From: Chlorobiaceae bacterium
GTDB taxonomy: Bacteria; Bacteroidota; Chlorobiia; Chlorobiales; Chlorobiaceae
DNA: 46,619 nt
Direction: 5' to 3'
Assembly (NCBI GenBank): GCA_013334925.1
Contig: JAAXWP010000015.1
Span: 1 to 46,619 of the forward strand
Shown: in pieces, positions 36,617 to 46,052 of the stretch
How positions within the stretch are numbered: position 1 is the stretch's first letter
Layout of the letters: each line of letters starts with the position of its first letter
Translations under genes and position numbers: made by a program
Notes under the pieces: model-generated
What the model was told of the DNA's origin: nothing
Databases searched by the model: none
What the model saw: the letters and a program-made list of their open reading frames with translations, nothing else

Positions 36617-36645
36617 TTGACCATTGATGTCGATTTGCCTATATA
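36617..36645 (+). promoter_or_regulatory. Consensus-like promoter for rel
   Basis: TTGACC (36617-36622) and TATATA (36640-36645) are separated by exactly 17 bp, in the 107-bp uvrB-rel gap, pointing at rel (36718). This is the best sigma-70-like match in the window. Confidence 0.6.
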
Positions 36646-36717
36646 TCAGTATACCCCACAAGTCTGCGTGAGGCGAGAGGACCTCGACAACATTTTGATT
36701 CGGAGTACCCTACATAC

Positions 36718-38913
36718 ATGCTGGCCCAGATAGAACAGGAACATTACCAGAAGCTTCACGAGATTCTGAGGCTCTGCCGCGCAAATCTCAAGAACTACGA
36801 CGAGTCGCTCATCACCAGGGCGTTCTTCATGTGCTACCGGGCGCACGAAGGGGAAAAACGTGCTTCAGGCGAGCCATTCTTCTACCACCCGGTCGAGGTT
36901 GCCAAGCTGCTCGTCACCGAACTGCCGCTCGACGGGGTGTCGGTAGCGGCTGCCCTTCTGCATGACGTGATCGAGGACAGCGGGTATACGTATGAGGACA
37001 TCGCCGCGGAACTCGGCACCGAGGTGGCGGACATCGTCGAAGGGCTGACCAAGATTTCGGAGATCATGGTCAACCGGGAGACCACCGAGGCCGAGGGTTT
37101 CAGGAAGATGCTGCTCTCCATGGTCAAGGACATCAGGGTTATCCTCATCAAGTTCTGCGACCGTCTGCATAACATGAGGACGCTCGATTCGCTGCCGGAG
37201 CACCGTCGCGTGCGTATGGCCCTCGAGACCCGTGACATCTATGCACCGCTGGCTCACCGGTTCGGTCTTGGAAAGATGAAGGTCGATCTTGAGAACCTGG
37301 CGCTCCGCTACATCGACCCCGAGATGTACGATTTTCTGCTCAAGAGGGTGCGTCTGAGCAGGAACGAGCGCATCGCCTATCTGAACAAGATGATCGTGCC
37401 GATCAAGAACGATCTCGAAAAGCAGGGGTTCCAGGTCGAGGTACAGGGGAGGGCCAAGCACCTCTACTCGATCTACAACAAGATGCGGCAGAAGAACAAG
37501 GAGTTCGAGGATATCCATGATCTTTACGGTATCCGGGTGATCATCGACACCGACAAGATCTCGGACTGCTTTGCCGTCTACGGGTACATCACCCAGAAGT
37601 ATCCGCCTATCCCGAGGCACTTCAAGGATTACATTTCCATCCCCAAGCACAACGGGTATCAGTCGCTCCATTCAGCCATCATCGGCCCCAAGGGGTATGT
37701 GATCGAACTGCAGATCAGGACCAGGAGAATGCACGAGTTCGCGGAGCTCGGTGTCGCGGCGCACTGGCGTTACAAGGAGAAGATCTCCAAAAACGACGCT
37801 GCGGTCGATTCGTTCCTCAAGTGGGCGAGGGAGCTGATCAAGGATGCCGACTCGGCGGCGGCCTTCATGGAGGGCTTCAAGCTCAACCTCTATCACGACG
37901 AGATCTACGTATTCACCCCGAAGGGCGACATGAAGATTCTTCCGGCCGGGGCTACGCCGATCGACTTCGCCTACGCCATCCACACCGAGATCGGCAACAG
38001 CTGCATCGGCGCCAAGGTGAACGGCAAGATCGTGCGACTGAATGCGGAGCTGAAGTCGGGTGACCGCTGCGAGGTGATCACCTCGAAAAACCAGAAGCCC
38101 AAGGCTGACTGGCTGAAGATCGTGGTGACCCATCGTGCCAAGCTCAAGATCAGGACAGCCATCAACGAGGAGCGTCGGCAGGAGATCGAGAAGGGGCGCG
38201 GGATGTGGGAAAAGATGCTGTCGGGCACCAAGAAGCTCTTCACCGAGAATGACGCCATCCGTTCGATCAGGAAGCACGGCATCAAGACACCGTCCGACCT
38301 GTTCAGTGCGCTTGCCAACCAGCAGATCAGCAGCGAAGAGGTGATGGAGAGTATCACCAGGCCGCATCGTGGCGCCGAGGGGTCAGAAAAGCCGGTGCAG
38401 GCCAAATCTCTGACGAAGGATTTCGCAGAGATTGCCAGGGATCTCCAGGAGCGCCCGTCCGATCACAAGGACGAGGTGATCATTTCCGGACTCAACAACA
38501 TCGCCTATGCTTACGCCAAGTGCTGCAATCCGGTGCCGGGCGACGACATCATCGGTTTCGTCACGACCGAGGGATCGGTCAAGATCCATCGCAAGAACTG
38601 TGTCAACGTCACCAACGAGAACCTGGTCAAGAGCGAACGTATCGTGTCGGTGGCGTGGAACCGCAAGCTCGATACCGAGTTCCTCGCGGGTATACGGATC
38701 GTCGGCGAGGACAAGATCGGCATGACCAACCAGATCACGGGTGTCATCTCCAAGTTCGACACCAACATCCGGAGCATCGCACTGAACGCCAAGGATGGCA
38801 TCTTCGTCTGCAACCTGATGATCTTCGTGCGGAACACCGACAAGCTCACCACGCTCATGGACAAGCTCAGGAAGGTGCAGGGGGTCTTCACCGTCGAGCG
38901 TCTGAGCAGCTGA
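36718..38913 (+). CDS. rel: Bifunctional (p)ppGpp synthetase/hydrolase (RelA/SpoT homologue)
   Basis: This 731-residue protein makes and degrades the alarmone (p)ppGpp. The hydrolase HD domain is intact: His57, His82-Asp83 in HDVIEDSGY, and the KFCDRLHNMRT stretch. The synthetase domain follows (about 240-350, with YGIRVIID and HNGYQSLHSAI), then TGS (about 390-455, FTPKGDMKILPAGATPIDFAYAIH), a helical/Cys-rich region (CCNPVPGDDIIGF) and a C-terminal ACT domain (about 650-731). With both domains complete it is likely the single long RSH of the organism (inference). It follows uvrB by 107 bp with its own promoter. Confidence 0.96.
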   Translation: MLAQIEQEHYQKLHEILRLCRANLKNYDESLITRAFFMCYRAHEGEKRASGEPFFYHPVEVAKLLVTELPLDGVSVAAALLHDVIEDSGYTYEDIAAELGTEVADIVEGLTKISEIMVNRETTEAEGFRKMLLSMVKDIRVILIKFCDRLHNMRTLDSLPEHRRVRMALETRDIYAPLAHRFGLGKMKVDLENLALRYIDPEMYDFLLKRVRLSRNERIAYLNKMIVPIKNDLEKQGFQVEVQGRAKHLYSIYNKMRQKNKEFEDIHDLYGIRVIIDTDKISDCFAVYGYITQKYPPIPRHFKDYISIPKHNGYQSLHSAIIGPKGYVIELQIRTRRMHEFAELGVAAHWRYKEKISKNDAAVDSFLKWARELIKDADSAAAFMEGFKLNLYHDEIYVFTPKGDMKILPAGATPIDFAYAIHTEIGNSCIGAKVNGKIVRLNAELKSGDRCEVITSKNQKPKADWLKIVVTHRAKLKIRTAINEERRQEIEKGRGMWEKMLSGTKKLFTENDAIRSIRKHGIKTPSDLFSALANQQISSEEVMESITRPHRGAEGSEKPVQAKSLTKDFAEIARDLQERPSDHKDEVIISGLNNIAYAYAKCCNPVPGDDIIGFVTTEGSVKIHRKNCVNVTNENLVKSERIVSVAWNRKLDTEFLAGIRIVGEDKIGMTNQITGVISKFDTNIRSIALNAKDGIFVCNLMIFVRNTDKLTTLMDKLRKVQGVFTVERLSS

Positions 38914-38979
38914 TCCAGTGGTTTGACTCTGCTACGCGACTCGCTGGCGGCGTTGGGCGGTGCTCGAAATCCTCACGGC

Positions 38980-39046
38980 CCCCGGGTTAAAACCCGGGGC
39001 TAGATGAATGTAAGAGTATCAAATGTCCGCAGGGTTAAAACCCTGC
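38980..39046. repeat. Double-hairpin dispersed repeat behind rel
   Basis: CCCCGGGTT-AA-AACCCGGGG at 38980-38999 and GCAGGGTT-AA-AACCCTGC at 39029-39046 are two near-perfect palindromes with 2-base loops, 29 bases apart. The same plan recurs at 46516-46584 with changed stems but similar linker (GAATG...AATGTCCG). It occupies part of the 234-bp gap between rel and a convergent gene. Confidence 0.75.
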
Positions 39047-39147
39047 TGAAGAATTCCGGTTTCTGTGCTCCGTCCGCCTTGACATCGAGTCGCTCACGAC
39101 GAATCAAACCACTGGAAGCTTTCGCATGAGCTGGTTCATACCATAGG

Positions 39148-39972
39148 TTATAACGTCGCTTCAAGGCCGAACGAGGCGGTCGTGCCGAGGTCGATATTGC
39201 GGCTGACGGCTGCCTTGGCCCGAACCGGCCCGAAGCTGTACGATCCACCCGCAGAAATTACCGAGGGATTGGTGCCCAGTCCTGTCATCACGACGAGATG
39301 TTTCATCACATTGAATTCACCAGCGGCAAGCAGGCGGGCCGATCGTCCTGATGCGGTGAGCACGTTCGCCGTCAGCAGGTTGCCGCTTTTCAGCAGGCAG
39401 GAGAACCCCGCAAGCGTGAGCCGAGGCAATTTCGTGTCGCTGCTGCCGATCGTCGGTGCGTTAAGGTTGAACGAGCTGAAGCCGAGCGCGACACCCCTGC
39501 CGAGGTTTGCCTGAAGTCCGGCATTCACTCCCATAGCCGTGTCATCGTTTTCCCCTGTTCCCTGAGTCAGGTTCGAGAATGACACGCCGGCGTGAACGCC
39601 AGCCAGCAGTTCATGCGAATAACCTGCCGAAACAGTCTGCTCATGCCACTTCTCCGATCCATAGTGCTTCATGGCGACCGAAAAGGTGCCGTTTCGGTCA
39701 AACGACGGCCTGTGCCAGTTCACTCCTCCGGCGAGTGTTCTGAGGTCGGCATCGCCGTAAGGGATGGTACAGGCAAAGCCTGCAGCCGAGCTGCCTGCTC
39801 TGGAAGGCGAGGCCGGATTGTACAGGATGCCGAACGCATCGCCGGCAACTGCGGTCATCGCTCCAGCCATGCCGAGGCCTTCAGGGTCGGCGGGGAGGTA
39901 GTCGAACGATGCATGCAAGGGGGTGGCACGAATGAACGCGCACAGGGCGAGCACAAGGGGAATTTTGCGCAT
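39148..39972 (-). CDS. Outer-membrane beta-barrel protein (PorV/UPF0164-like), function unknown
   Basis: The ATG at 39972 gives 274 residues with a signal peptide (MRKIPLVLALCAFIRATPLHA). The mature start PADPEGLGMAGAMTAVAGDAFGILYNPASPS fits the conserved N-terminal block (G-x-GGA-x-A-x-A-DA...NPA) of PorV/FadL/UPF0164-type outer-membrane proteins. The rest is alternating hydrophobic strands rich in Gly and Ser (GVNAGLQANLGRGVALGFSSF), consistent with a barrel. Length is somewhat short for FadL (about 400). Role unknown; a transport or secretion-linked barrel is plausible. It faces rel on the other strand and is divergent from lemA. Confidence 0.75.
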   Translation of the reverse strand: MRKIPLVLALCAFIRATPLHASFDYLPADPEGLGMAGAMTAVAGDAFGILYNPASPSRAGSSAAGFACTIPYGDADLRTLAGGVNWHRPSFDRNGTFSVAMKHYGSEKWHEQTVSAGYSHELLAGVHAGVSFSNLTQGTGENDDTAMGVNAGLQANLGRGVALGFSSFNLNAPTIGSSDTKLPRLTLAGFSCLLKSGNLLTANVLTASGRSARLLAAGEFNVMKHLVVMTGLGTNPSVISAGGSYSFGPVRAKAAVSRNIDLGTTASFGLEATL

Positions 39973-40179
39973 GGGGGGACTGGTTTGGGGGTTACCATGT
40001 CGTCGCTTCATGACAATGTAACAACAGGAAAGCAGATTTTGCAGTGAAAGTCAGCCAACCCCTGTTTTGGACGGATGGTTGTGAGTAGTATATTTTTGCT
40101 GTGTACCATGTTAACGGATTCTTCCCGGCTTGTTCGTTCAGGGGCTGAATCCAGGGAATCAACCATGAAGGAGAGAGAC

Positions 40180-40767
40180 ATGTTTCGTTACCTTTCGAGA
40201 ATTTTTCCGTTTCTGATCGCGCTGGTCATGCTCGGCGGTTGCGGCTACAATACCATGCAGCAGAACGAGGAGACGGTCAACCGTGCGTGGGGTGACCTCG
40301 AGTCACAGCTTCAGCGCCGTGCAGATCTTGTGCCTAACCTGGTGGCAACGGTCAAGGGGGCTGCAAATTTCGAGAAACAGACACTGCAGGCGGTGATTGA
40401 AGCAAGGGCGAAGGCCACCTCTATCCAGCTTACCCCCGAGATGCTCAGCGACCCCGCTGCCATGCAGAAGTTCCAGGCTGCCCAGGGCGAACTCGCATCA
40501 TCACTTTCGAGACTCATGGTTACCATCGAGCGCTATCCCGAGCTGAAGGCCACCCAGAGCTTCAGGGATCTTCAGGTGCAGCTCGAAGGTACCGAGAACC
40601 GGATCAGCGTTGCCCGTCAGCGATATAACGAAGCTGTTCAGGTCTACAACTTCTCGATCCGAAAGTTCCCGAACTCGATGACCAACAGTGTCCTGCTCAA
40701 GCTGAAGCCGAAAGAGTACTTCAAGGCGGACGCAGCCGCTCGCGCCGTGCCACAGGTGCAATTCTGA
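40180..40767 (+). CDS. lemA: LemA-family lipoprotein
   Basis: LemA proteins have a short membrane anchor and a four-helix periplasmic or exposed domain; their exact role is unclear. Start chosen at ATG 40180 because AAGGAG lies at 40168-40173, 6 bp upstream, the best Shine-Dalgarno in the window; an in-frame ATG at 40165 would overlap it. The 195-residue protein has a lipobox LGGC followed by [34 protein letters not shown], the family's signature, and ends with [13 protein letters not shown]. It is followed after 11 bp by a TPM-domain gene and then another, a common lemA-TPM arrangement. Confidence 0.94.
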   Translation: MFRYLSRIFPFLIALVMLGGCGYNTMQQNEETVNRAWGDLESQLQRRADLVPNLVATVKGAANFEKQTLQAVIEARAKATSIQLTPEMLSDPAAMQKFQAAQGELASSLSRLMVTIERYPELKATQSFRDLQVQLEGTENRISVARQRYNEAVQVYNFSIRKFPNSMTNSVLLKLKPKEYFKADAAARAVPQVQF

Positions 40768-40778
40768 TCTTTCCGGCA

Positions 40779-41549
40779 ATGGTCCGCAGATCTGTTTTCA
40801 GATGGCTGGCACAGGCGCTCATCCTGTTGTTCACCCTTTTTGGCGCATCTCGGCTCGATGCGGCGGTTCAGCAGGTGCCTGCGCTGACGGCAAGAGTGAA
40901 CGATTACGCCGCCATGATCTCTCCGCAGGCAAAGCAGGAGATCGAGAGCAAGCTCGCAGCACTTGAAGCGGAAGAGTCTACCCAGGTGGCCATCCTGACC
41001 GTGCCGTCCCTTCAGGGCGAACCGATCGAAGAGTTTTCGATCAGGGTAGCGGAAGCATGGAAGGTCGGGCAGAAGGGGAGAGATAATGGTATTCTGCTCA
41101 TTGTGTCGAAAGGGGACCGAAAGGTGAGAATCGAGGTCGGGTATGGTCTTGAAGGGCGACTCACCGACCTGCAGTCTGGCCGGATCATCGACGAGATTAT
41201 CAAGCCGGCGTTTGCCCGCGGGGATTTCGATGCGGGGTTCATTGGGGCGACCGATGCGCTGATCGCATCGGTCAAGGGGGAGTTCAAGGCTGAACCTGCC
41301 AAAAAGAAGCAGGAGGAGAAAGGTCCTTCGATACCGATCGTCTTTATCATCCTCCTGGTTCTGTTCATCTATCTGCGGATGCATGGCGGACGTCGTGGCG
41401 GTGGTCCCTTCATTTTCGGAGGCCTGCCCGGCAGTCCCGGCGGATTTTCGTCCGGCGGCGGTTTCGGTGATTCCGGTTTCGGAGGTGGTGGTGGATTCAG
41501 CGGCGGCGGAGGCGGTTTCGGAGGTGGCGGCGCTTCTGGCGACTGGTAG
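40779..41549 (+). CDS. TPM-domain (YgcG-like) membrane protein with Gly-rich C-terminus
   Basis: The 256-residue protein has an N-terminal signal (WLAQALILLFTLFGASRLDA), a TPM domain at about 35-165 with VNDYAAMISPQAKQEIESKL, ESTQVAILTVPSL, KGRDNGILLIVS and VEVGYGLEGRLTD-like motifs, then a membrane segment (IVFIILLVLFIYL) and a tail of Gly/Ser/Phe repeats ending GASGDW. This is the standard YgcG layout, typically partnered with LemA and found in envelope stress or membrane protein quality-control contexts (known association; mechanism unclear). It lies between lemA and a second TPM gene, probably one operon. Confidence 0.9.
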   Translation: MVRRSVFRWLAQALILLFTLFGASRLDAAVQQVPALTARVNDYAAMISPQAKQEIESKLAALEAEESTQVAILTVPSLQGEPIEEFSIRVAEAWKVGQKGRDNGILLIVSKGDRKVRIEVGYGLEGRLTDLQSGRIIDEIIKPAFARGDFDAGFIGATDALIASVKGEFKAEPAKKKQEEKGPSIPIVFIILLVLFIYLRMHGGRRGGGPFIFGGLPGSPGGFSSGGGFGDSGFGGGGGFSGGGGGFGGGGASGDW

Positions 41550-41583
41550 CGGTAACTGAAAGCAACATCCGAAAAGAAACGGC

Positions 41584-42231
41584 ATGAAAGACAGGGTACA
41601 GAAATTCCTGACTGCAGCGGAAAGGCTGGCGATCGAAAGGAAAGTCAAAGAGGCCGAGTCATCGACTTCCGGAGAGATCGTGGTTCTGGCGGTCGGTGCA
41701 AGCAGCCACTATCCGGCAGCGGCCCTGGTCGGCAGCGGAACCATCGCGCTCGCTTTCGGTGTCGTCGGCATGCTGTTGCTGAGGAGTGAGAACCTGTGGC
41801 TGTTTCTGTTGCTTTTTGCGATGCTTTTCATGGTCTCCCATGAACTTCTCAAACGTATTCCGACTCTGAAACGCTTGTTCGTGAACCGAAGGGAGATGGT
41901 CGAAGAGGTGGAAGAGGCGGCAATCCGTTCGTTCTATCGCCATAAGGTGCACGAGACTTCGCAGCGCACCGGTATCCTCATCTATATTTCACTGTTTGAA
42001 CACAGTGTTCGAGTGCTTGCCGATTCGGGCATCGACGCAAAAGTCGGCAGGACCGGGTGGACGGATATCGTCAGCATGATCACGAAGGGGATTCTCGACG
42101 GCCGGCAGGGGGAGGCTATCTGCCAGGCGATCGACCGCTGTGGCAGCATGCTGCAGAGTCATTTTCCCCGGCGGTCGGATGACCGGAACGAACTTGCCGA
42201 TGTGATGATCATCGGCTCTCCGGACAATTGA
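41584..42231 (+). CDS. Second TPM-domain membrane protein
   Basis: This protein of 215 residues lacks a cleavable signal and has two hydrophobic segments (about 43-95, VGSGTIALAFGVVGMLLL and LWLFLLLFAMLFMV) inserted in a TPM-type fold. Recognisable TPM blocks are AERLAIERKVKEAESSTSGEIVVLAV at the start and FYRHKVHETSQRTGILIYISLFEHSVRVLAD later. The layout matches the YgcG-related small TPM proteins encoded beside lemA in other bacteria. It sits 34 bp after the first TPM gene. The last 20 residues are acidic and unmatched. Confidence 0.85.
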   Translation: MKDRVQKFLTAAERLAIERKVKEAESSTSGEIVVLAVGASSHYPAAALVGSGTIALAFGVVGMLLLRSENLWLFLLLFAMLFMVSHELLKRIPTLKRLFVNRREMVEEVEEAAIRSFYRHKVHETSQRTGILIYISLFEHSVRVLADSGIDAKVGRTGWTDIVSMITKGILDGRQGEAICQAIDRCGSMLQSHFPRRSDDRNELADVMIIGSPDN

Positions 42232-42327
42232 CCCGGCTGACCGGAATATTGGCCGGAAATCCGTATCGTTGTGGGTGTCGTCAATGCTGTCGCAGCAGGC
42301 CGGGCTCTCTCTAACCTATTGTGTGGC

Positions 42328-42356
42328 TTGCGAAAAAAAGCTTTGATGTTTATACC
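42328..42356 (+). promoter_or_regulatory. Possible promoter for gcvT-ftsK
   Basis: TTGCGA (42328-42333), a 17-bp spacer and TATACC (42351-42356) match 4 of 6 consensus bases each and lie 106 bp upstream of gcvT. The 231-bp gap has no sign of a glycine riboswitch. Confidence 0.3.
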
Positions 42357-42462
42357 GAAATGTTTTTTTACGTAAAGCATCATCATTGCCTGCCGGCAAT
42401 CCGGGTGCATATCGTTTTTCTGTCGTGTCCCGATAATTCCAACGCAGCATAAAAGAACTTCA

Positions 42463-43560
42463 ATGAAAACAACAGCGCTGTACTCCTGGCATGAACAGGC
42501 CGGGGCCAAAATCATCGATTTCGGCGGTTATCTCATGCCCGTCCAGTATGCCGGTATTATCGCCGAGCACCGGGCCGTACGTGAAGCCGCAGGCCTGTTC
42601 GATGTTTCCCACATGGGTAACTTCTATGTCAGGGGTGCGCGTGCCGCAGAGTTCCTCCAATATCTGACGACCAACGACGTCAGCAAGGTCGTCGATGGTC
42701 AGGCACAGTACACGCTTATGCTGTATCCGGATGGCGGCATTGTCGATGACCTGATCATCTACCGTATCGACGAGCAGAACTGGTTTATCATCGTCAACGC
42801 AAGCAATTGCGAAAAGGATTTCAACTGGATGACCGAACATCTCGGTGAGTTCGAAGGCGTCACGCTCGAGAACAGGACCGACGAACTCTCACTGATCGCC
42901 CTTCAGGGACCCAAAGCCATGGGGATTCTGGAACGTGTTTTCCCGGGTGCCGGTCTTGGTAACCTCCGCTCGTTCCATTTCGCCACGGTAACCTTTGACG
43001 GTTCCGATGCTTTGGTCGCACGAACCGGCTATACCGGTGAAGAGGGCGTTGAGATCTGCCTGCCGAACGGAAAAGCCGTCGCCCTCTGGACAGCGCTCAT
43101 GGAAGCCGGACGTGAAGAGGGTATCCAGCCGATCGGGCTTGGCGCCCGCGATACGCTTCGTCTCGAAATGGGCTATTCGCTTTATGGCCACGAAATCGAG
43201 CGCGACGTCAATCCGCTTGAAGCGCGACTGCGGTGGGTGGTCAGGATGAACAAGCAGAACTTTATCGGCAAGCAGGCCTGCGAGCAGGTGCAGATCGACC
43301 GTCGGCGCGATGTCGTGGGCTTCGCCATGGAAGGGCGTGCGATTCCTCGCCAGGGTTTCAAGGTGTTCAACAGCGATCGCCAGGAGATCGGTCAGGTCTG
43401 CAGTGGAACCATGTCGCCGACTCTTCAGGAACCGATCGGCACGGCGAGTGTCCTCATCGACTATGCAGCTGCAGGAACGCCGCTCTTTGTCGAGATTCGT
43501 GGTACGCTGCAGCCCGGCTCGGTGCGCCCGTTGCCATTCGTTCACGCTGAAAGACCGTGA
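42463..43560 (+). CDS. gcvT: Glycine cleavage system T protein (aminomethyltransferase)
   Basis: GcvT transfers the aminomethyl carbon of glycine from lipoylated H protein to tetrahydrofolate, releasing ammonia. The 365-residue protein begins MKTTALYSWHEQAGAKIIDFGGYLMPVQY and continues with the signature AGLFDVSHMGNFYVRG near residue 45, LIALQGPKAMGILE near 145, RTGYTGEEGVEICLP near 187 and ARDTLRLEMGYSLYGHEI near 227. These are the folate- and lipoate-arm-binding regions. gcvH and gcvP are not in the window. Its stop overlaps the GTG start of ftsK (GTGA, 43557-43560), so translation is probably coupled. Confidence 0.96.
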   Translation: MKTTALYSWHEQAGAKIIDFGGYLMPVQYAGIIAEHRAVREAAGLFDVSHMGNFYVRGARAAEFLQYLTTNDVSKVVDGQAQYTLMLYPDGGIVDDLIIYRIDEQNWFIIVNASNCEKDFNWMTEHLGEFEGVTLENRTDELSLIALQGPKAMGILERVFPGAGLGNLRSFHFATVTFDGSDALVARTGYTGEEGVEICLPNGKAVALWTALMEAGREEGIQPIGLGARDTLRLEMGYSLYGHEIERDVNPLEARLRWVVRMNKQNFIGKQACEQVQIDRRRDVVGFAMEGRAIPRQGFKVFNSDRQEIGQVCSGTMSPTLQEPIGTASVLIDYAAAGTPLFVEIRGTLQPGSVRPLPFVHAERP

Positions 43561-46049
43561 CCCGACCACTCCGTATGCCCCTGGTGAAGATCATGTCGGG
43601 TCTGAAGGCTCTCCGCAAGGAGAGTCTGGTCAAGGAGGTGGGAGGTATAGCCCTGATGCTGCTCTCGCTTTACCTGACCGCATCGGTTCTTTCCTATCAT
43701 CCGGGTGACGAGGCGGTCATCACAACACTTCCCTGGCATGAGGTGTTCAGTGACGCAGCAAAAGCCGTAGCTTCGACGATTCATAATCCGTTCGGGATTT
43801 TCGGTGCGAGGGTATCGGTATTTTTCATCCGGGTCATGTTCGGCTATCCATCGATCATTCCCTTTTCCGCTCTGCTGGTTGCCGGCTGGCAGCTTATGAG
43901 GCAGCGATCGTTGAGACCTGCAGGATTGTATGCGATCTATGCGCTGCTGATTTCGATCGACCTGTCGACCATGTTCGGTCTCACGACGGCCTCTTTCGGG
44001 GATGTCATGGCGGGTGCCATCGGTCGCATGCTGGCCTCTTTCCTGTCGACCGTGATCGGTATGGCAGGAGCGTGGACGCTCGTGTCGGTCGCCGGCGTCG
44101 CGCTGACCTTTCTCATGGGGAGAGGCGTCCTGTCCCAGACAGCGGCCACTGTTTCCGGGTTCATGGGAAAGGTCTCCCGTTCGATGGCGGCCCTGAGGGT
44201 CGAGAAGGCGAGACAGCGACAGGAGAAAGAGGCGCAAAGGCTTCAGCGCATTGCAGAAAGGGATGCCAGATCGCTCGCAAAGAGGGAGGAGAAGGCGCAG
44301 AAGCAGCAGCAGAAACCAGCCAAACCGGCGCAGGCAGCCCCGGCGGTCAGAACGCCATCGAAGCGGATTGTTGTCGAAGTCGAGTCTCCGGTCGCTCAGC
44401 CAGCGGTTGACGTCTCCATGCCGGAACCGCCACCATTTGTCATGTCCGGGCAGAAGCCTGATAGCGCTGACACCGGGCATCAGCTTGTGGACGATGGCGA
44501 TGGTCCGGAGATGATCATCAAGGCCGGCGTACACGAGCAGGAAGCCGACCTCGACGAGCGCAGCCTCAAAGTGAAGACCCGTACACGGGTTCCGTACCGT
44601 TTTCCGTCGATCGACCTGCTTCAGAAATCGAAGGATGATGACGAGACCTATGACGAACGTCATCTTGCCGAGAGCAAGAACCGCCTGCTCGAAAAACTGA
44701 ACATCTACAAGATCGATGTGGTGAAGATTTCGACGACCGTCGGACCGCGCGTCACCCTTTTCGAGCTCGAACTGGCTCCCGATGTGAAGATCAGCAGGGT
44801 CAAGACGCTCGAGAACGATCTTGCCATGGCGCTTGCCGCTCGGGGCATCAGGATCATCGCACCCATACCTGGCAAGAATGCCATCGGTGTCGAGATTCCG
44901 AACAACAAGCCCAGGAACGTACTCATGCGTTCGGTGCTGCAGGTCGAGAAGTTCAAGAATACGAACATGGCACTGCCGATCGTCCTTGGCAAGACCATCT
45001 CGAACGAGGTGCTGATCGAAGACCTGGCAACCATGCCTCATCTGCTGATCGCAGGCGCCACGGGTGCCGGCAAGTCGGTGGCGATCAACGTCATCCTGAC
45101 GAGCCTGCTCTACGCGAAACGGCCCGACGAGCTCAAATTCGTACTCGTCGATCCCAAGCGTGTCGAGCTGTCGCAGTACCAGAAGCTCAAGAACCATTTC
45201 CTGCCGAAGATCAGGGGACTGGAGGACCAGATCATCGTCACCGATCCAAAGAAGGCCTCCGGTGCCCTGCAGTCGGTGGTTCGCGAGATGGAGCGGCGAT
45301 ACGAGCTGCTCGAGAAGAGCGGCGTTCGCAACATCGGCGAGTACAACCGGAAAATGCCGGAAGAGACGATGTTCTACCTCGTTGTGGTGATCGACGAGCT
45401 TGCAGACCTGATGATCACGGCCGGCCGTGAGGTCGAAGAACCCATTGCAAGGCTTGCCCAGATGGCCCGGGCTGTGGGTATCCACCTCATCGTGGCCACC
45501 CAGCGCCCTTCGGTGGATATCATCACCGGTGTCATCAAGGCGAACTTTCCGTCGCGTATCGCTTTCCAGGTTGCCAGCAAGGTCGATTCCCGCACCATTC
45601 TCGATGTATCCGGTGCGGATCAGCTGCTCGGCAACGGCGACATGCTGTTCCAGTCGGCAAGGATGCCCAAGCCCGACCGGGTGCAGTGCCCTTACGTATC
45701 GTCCGAGGAGGTCGAGGCGATCACCTCGTTCATCGGTTCCCAGCCGGAGCAGAAGGACGATTACGCTCTTCCTGAAGCGCCGGTCAAAGGTGAGGCTTCG
45801 GGATCGGGTCAGGATCGCGAAGGGCGCGACAGCATGTTCGAGGAGGCTGCCAGGCTGGTTGTCATGCATCAGCAGGCGAGCGTGTCGCTGCTGCAGCGAC
45901 GACTGCGGCTCGGTTTCAGCCGTGCCGGCAGGGTGATGGACCAGTTGCACGACTGCGGTATCGTCAGCGCAGGTGACGGCAGCAAACCTCGTGATGTGCT
46001 CATCAAGAACGAAGACTCCCTTGAACTGCTGCTGAGGAATCTGGATTGA
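43557..46049 (+). CDS. ftsK: DNA translocase FtsK
   Basis: FtsK pumps DNA at the septum to finish chromosome segregation. The GTG at 43557 overlaps the gcvT stop; ATG at 43575 is an alternative start. The 830 residues show four hydrophobic N-terminal segments (about 25-200), a charged Gln/Lys/Ala-rich linker (about 205-320), then the alpha/beta motor with Walker A GATGAGKS (Lys506) and Walker B VVVIDELADLM, and a C-terminal winged-helix gamma domain (SLLQRRLRLGFSRAGRVMDQL) that reads KOPS-type sites. The linker is short compared with E. coli. The 40-unit heptamer array starts 3 bp after the stop codon. Confidence 0.97.
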   Translation: MTRPLRMPLVKIMSGLKALRKESLVKEVGGIALMLLSLYLTASVLSYHPGDEAVITTLPWHEVFSDAAKAVASTIHNPFGIFGARVSVFFIRVMFGYPSIIPFSALLVAGWQLMRQRSLRPAGLYAIYALLISIDLSTMFGLTTASFGDVMAGAIGRMLASFLSTVIGMAGAWTLVSVAGVALTFLMGRGVLSQTAATVSGFMGKVSRSMAALRVEKARQRQEKEAQRLQRIAERDARSLAKREEKAQKQQQKPAKPAQAAPAVRTPSKRIVVEVESPVAQPAVDVSMPEPPPFVMSGQKPDSADTGHQLVDDGDGPEMIIKAGVHEQEADLDERSLKVKTRTRVPYRFPSIDLLQKSKDDDETYDERHLAESKNRLLEKLNIYKIDVVKISTTVGPRVTLFELELAPDVKISRVKTLENDLAMALAARGIRIIAPIPGKNAIGVEIPNNKPRNVLMRSVLQVEKFKNTNMALPIVLGKTISNEVLIEDLATMPHLLIAGATGAGKSVAINVILTSLLYAKRPDELKFVLVDPKRVELSQYQKLKNHFLPKIRGLEDQIIVTDPKKASGALQSVVREMERRYELLEKSGVRNIGEYNRKMPEETMFYLVVVIDELADLMITAGREVEEPIARLAQMARAVGIHLIVATQRPSVDIITGVIKANFPSRIAFQVASKVDSRTILDVSGADQLLGNGDMLFQSARMPKPDRVQCPYVSSEEVEAITSFIGSQPEQKDDYALPEAPVKGEASGSGQDREGRDSMFEEAARLVVMHQQASVSLLQRRLRLGFSRAGRVMDQLHDCGIVSAGDGSKPRDVLIKNEDSLELLLRNLD

Positions 46050-46052
46050 GCA

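Noticed and set aside
34700-36661. A 653-codon minus-strand frame antisense to uvrB
   Set aside because: Same GC-driven shadow effect over a complete UvrB; no promoter or motif supports it.
42232-42462. Glycine riboswitch in front of gcvT
   Set aside because: The gap lacks the conserved glycine-aptamer core and tandem arrangement; only a weak promoter-like pair is visible.
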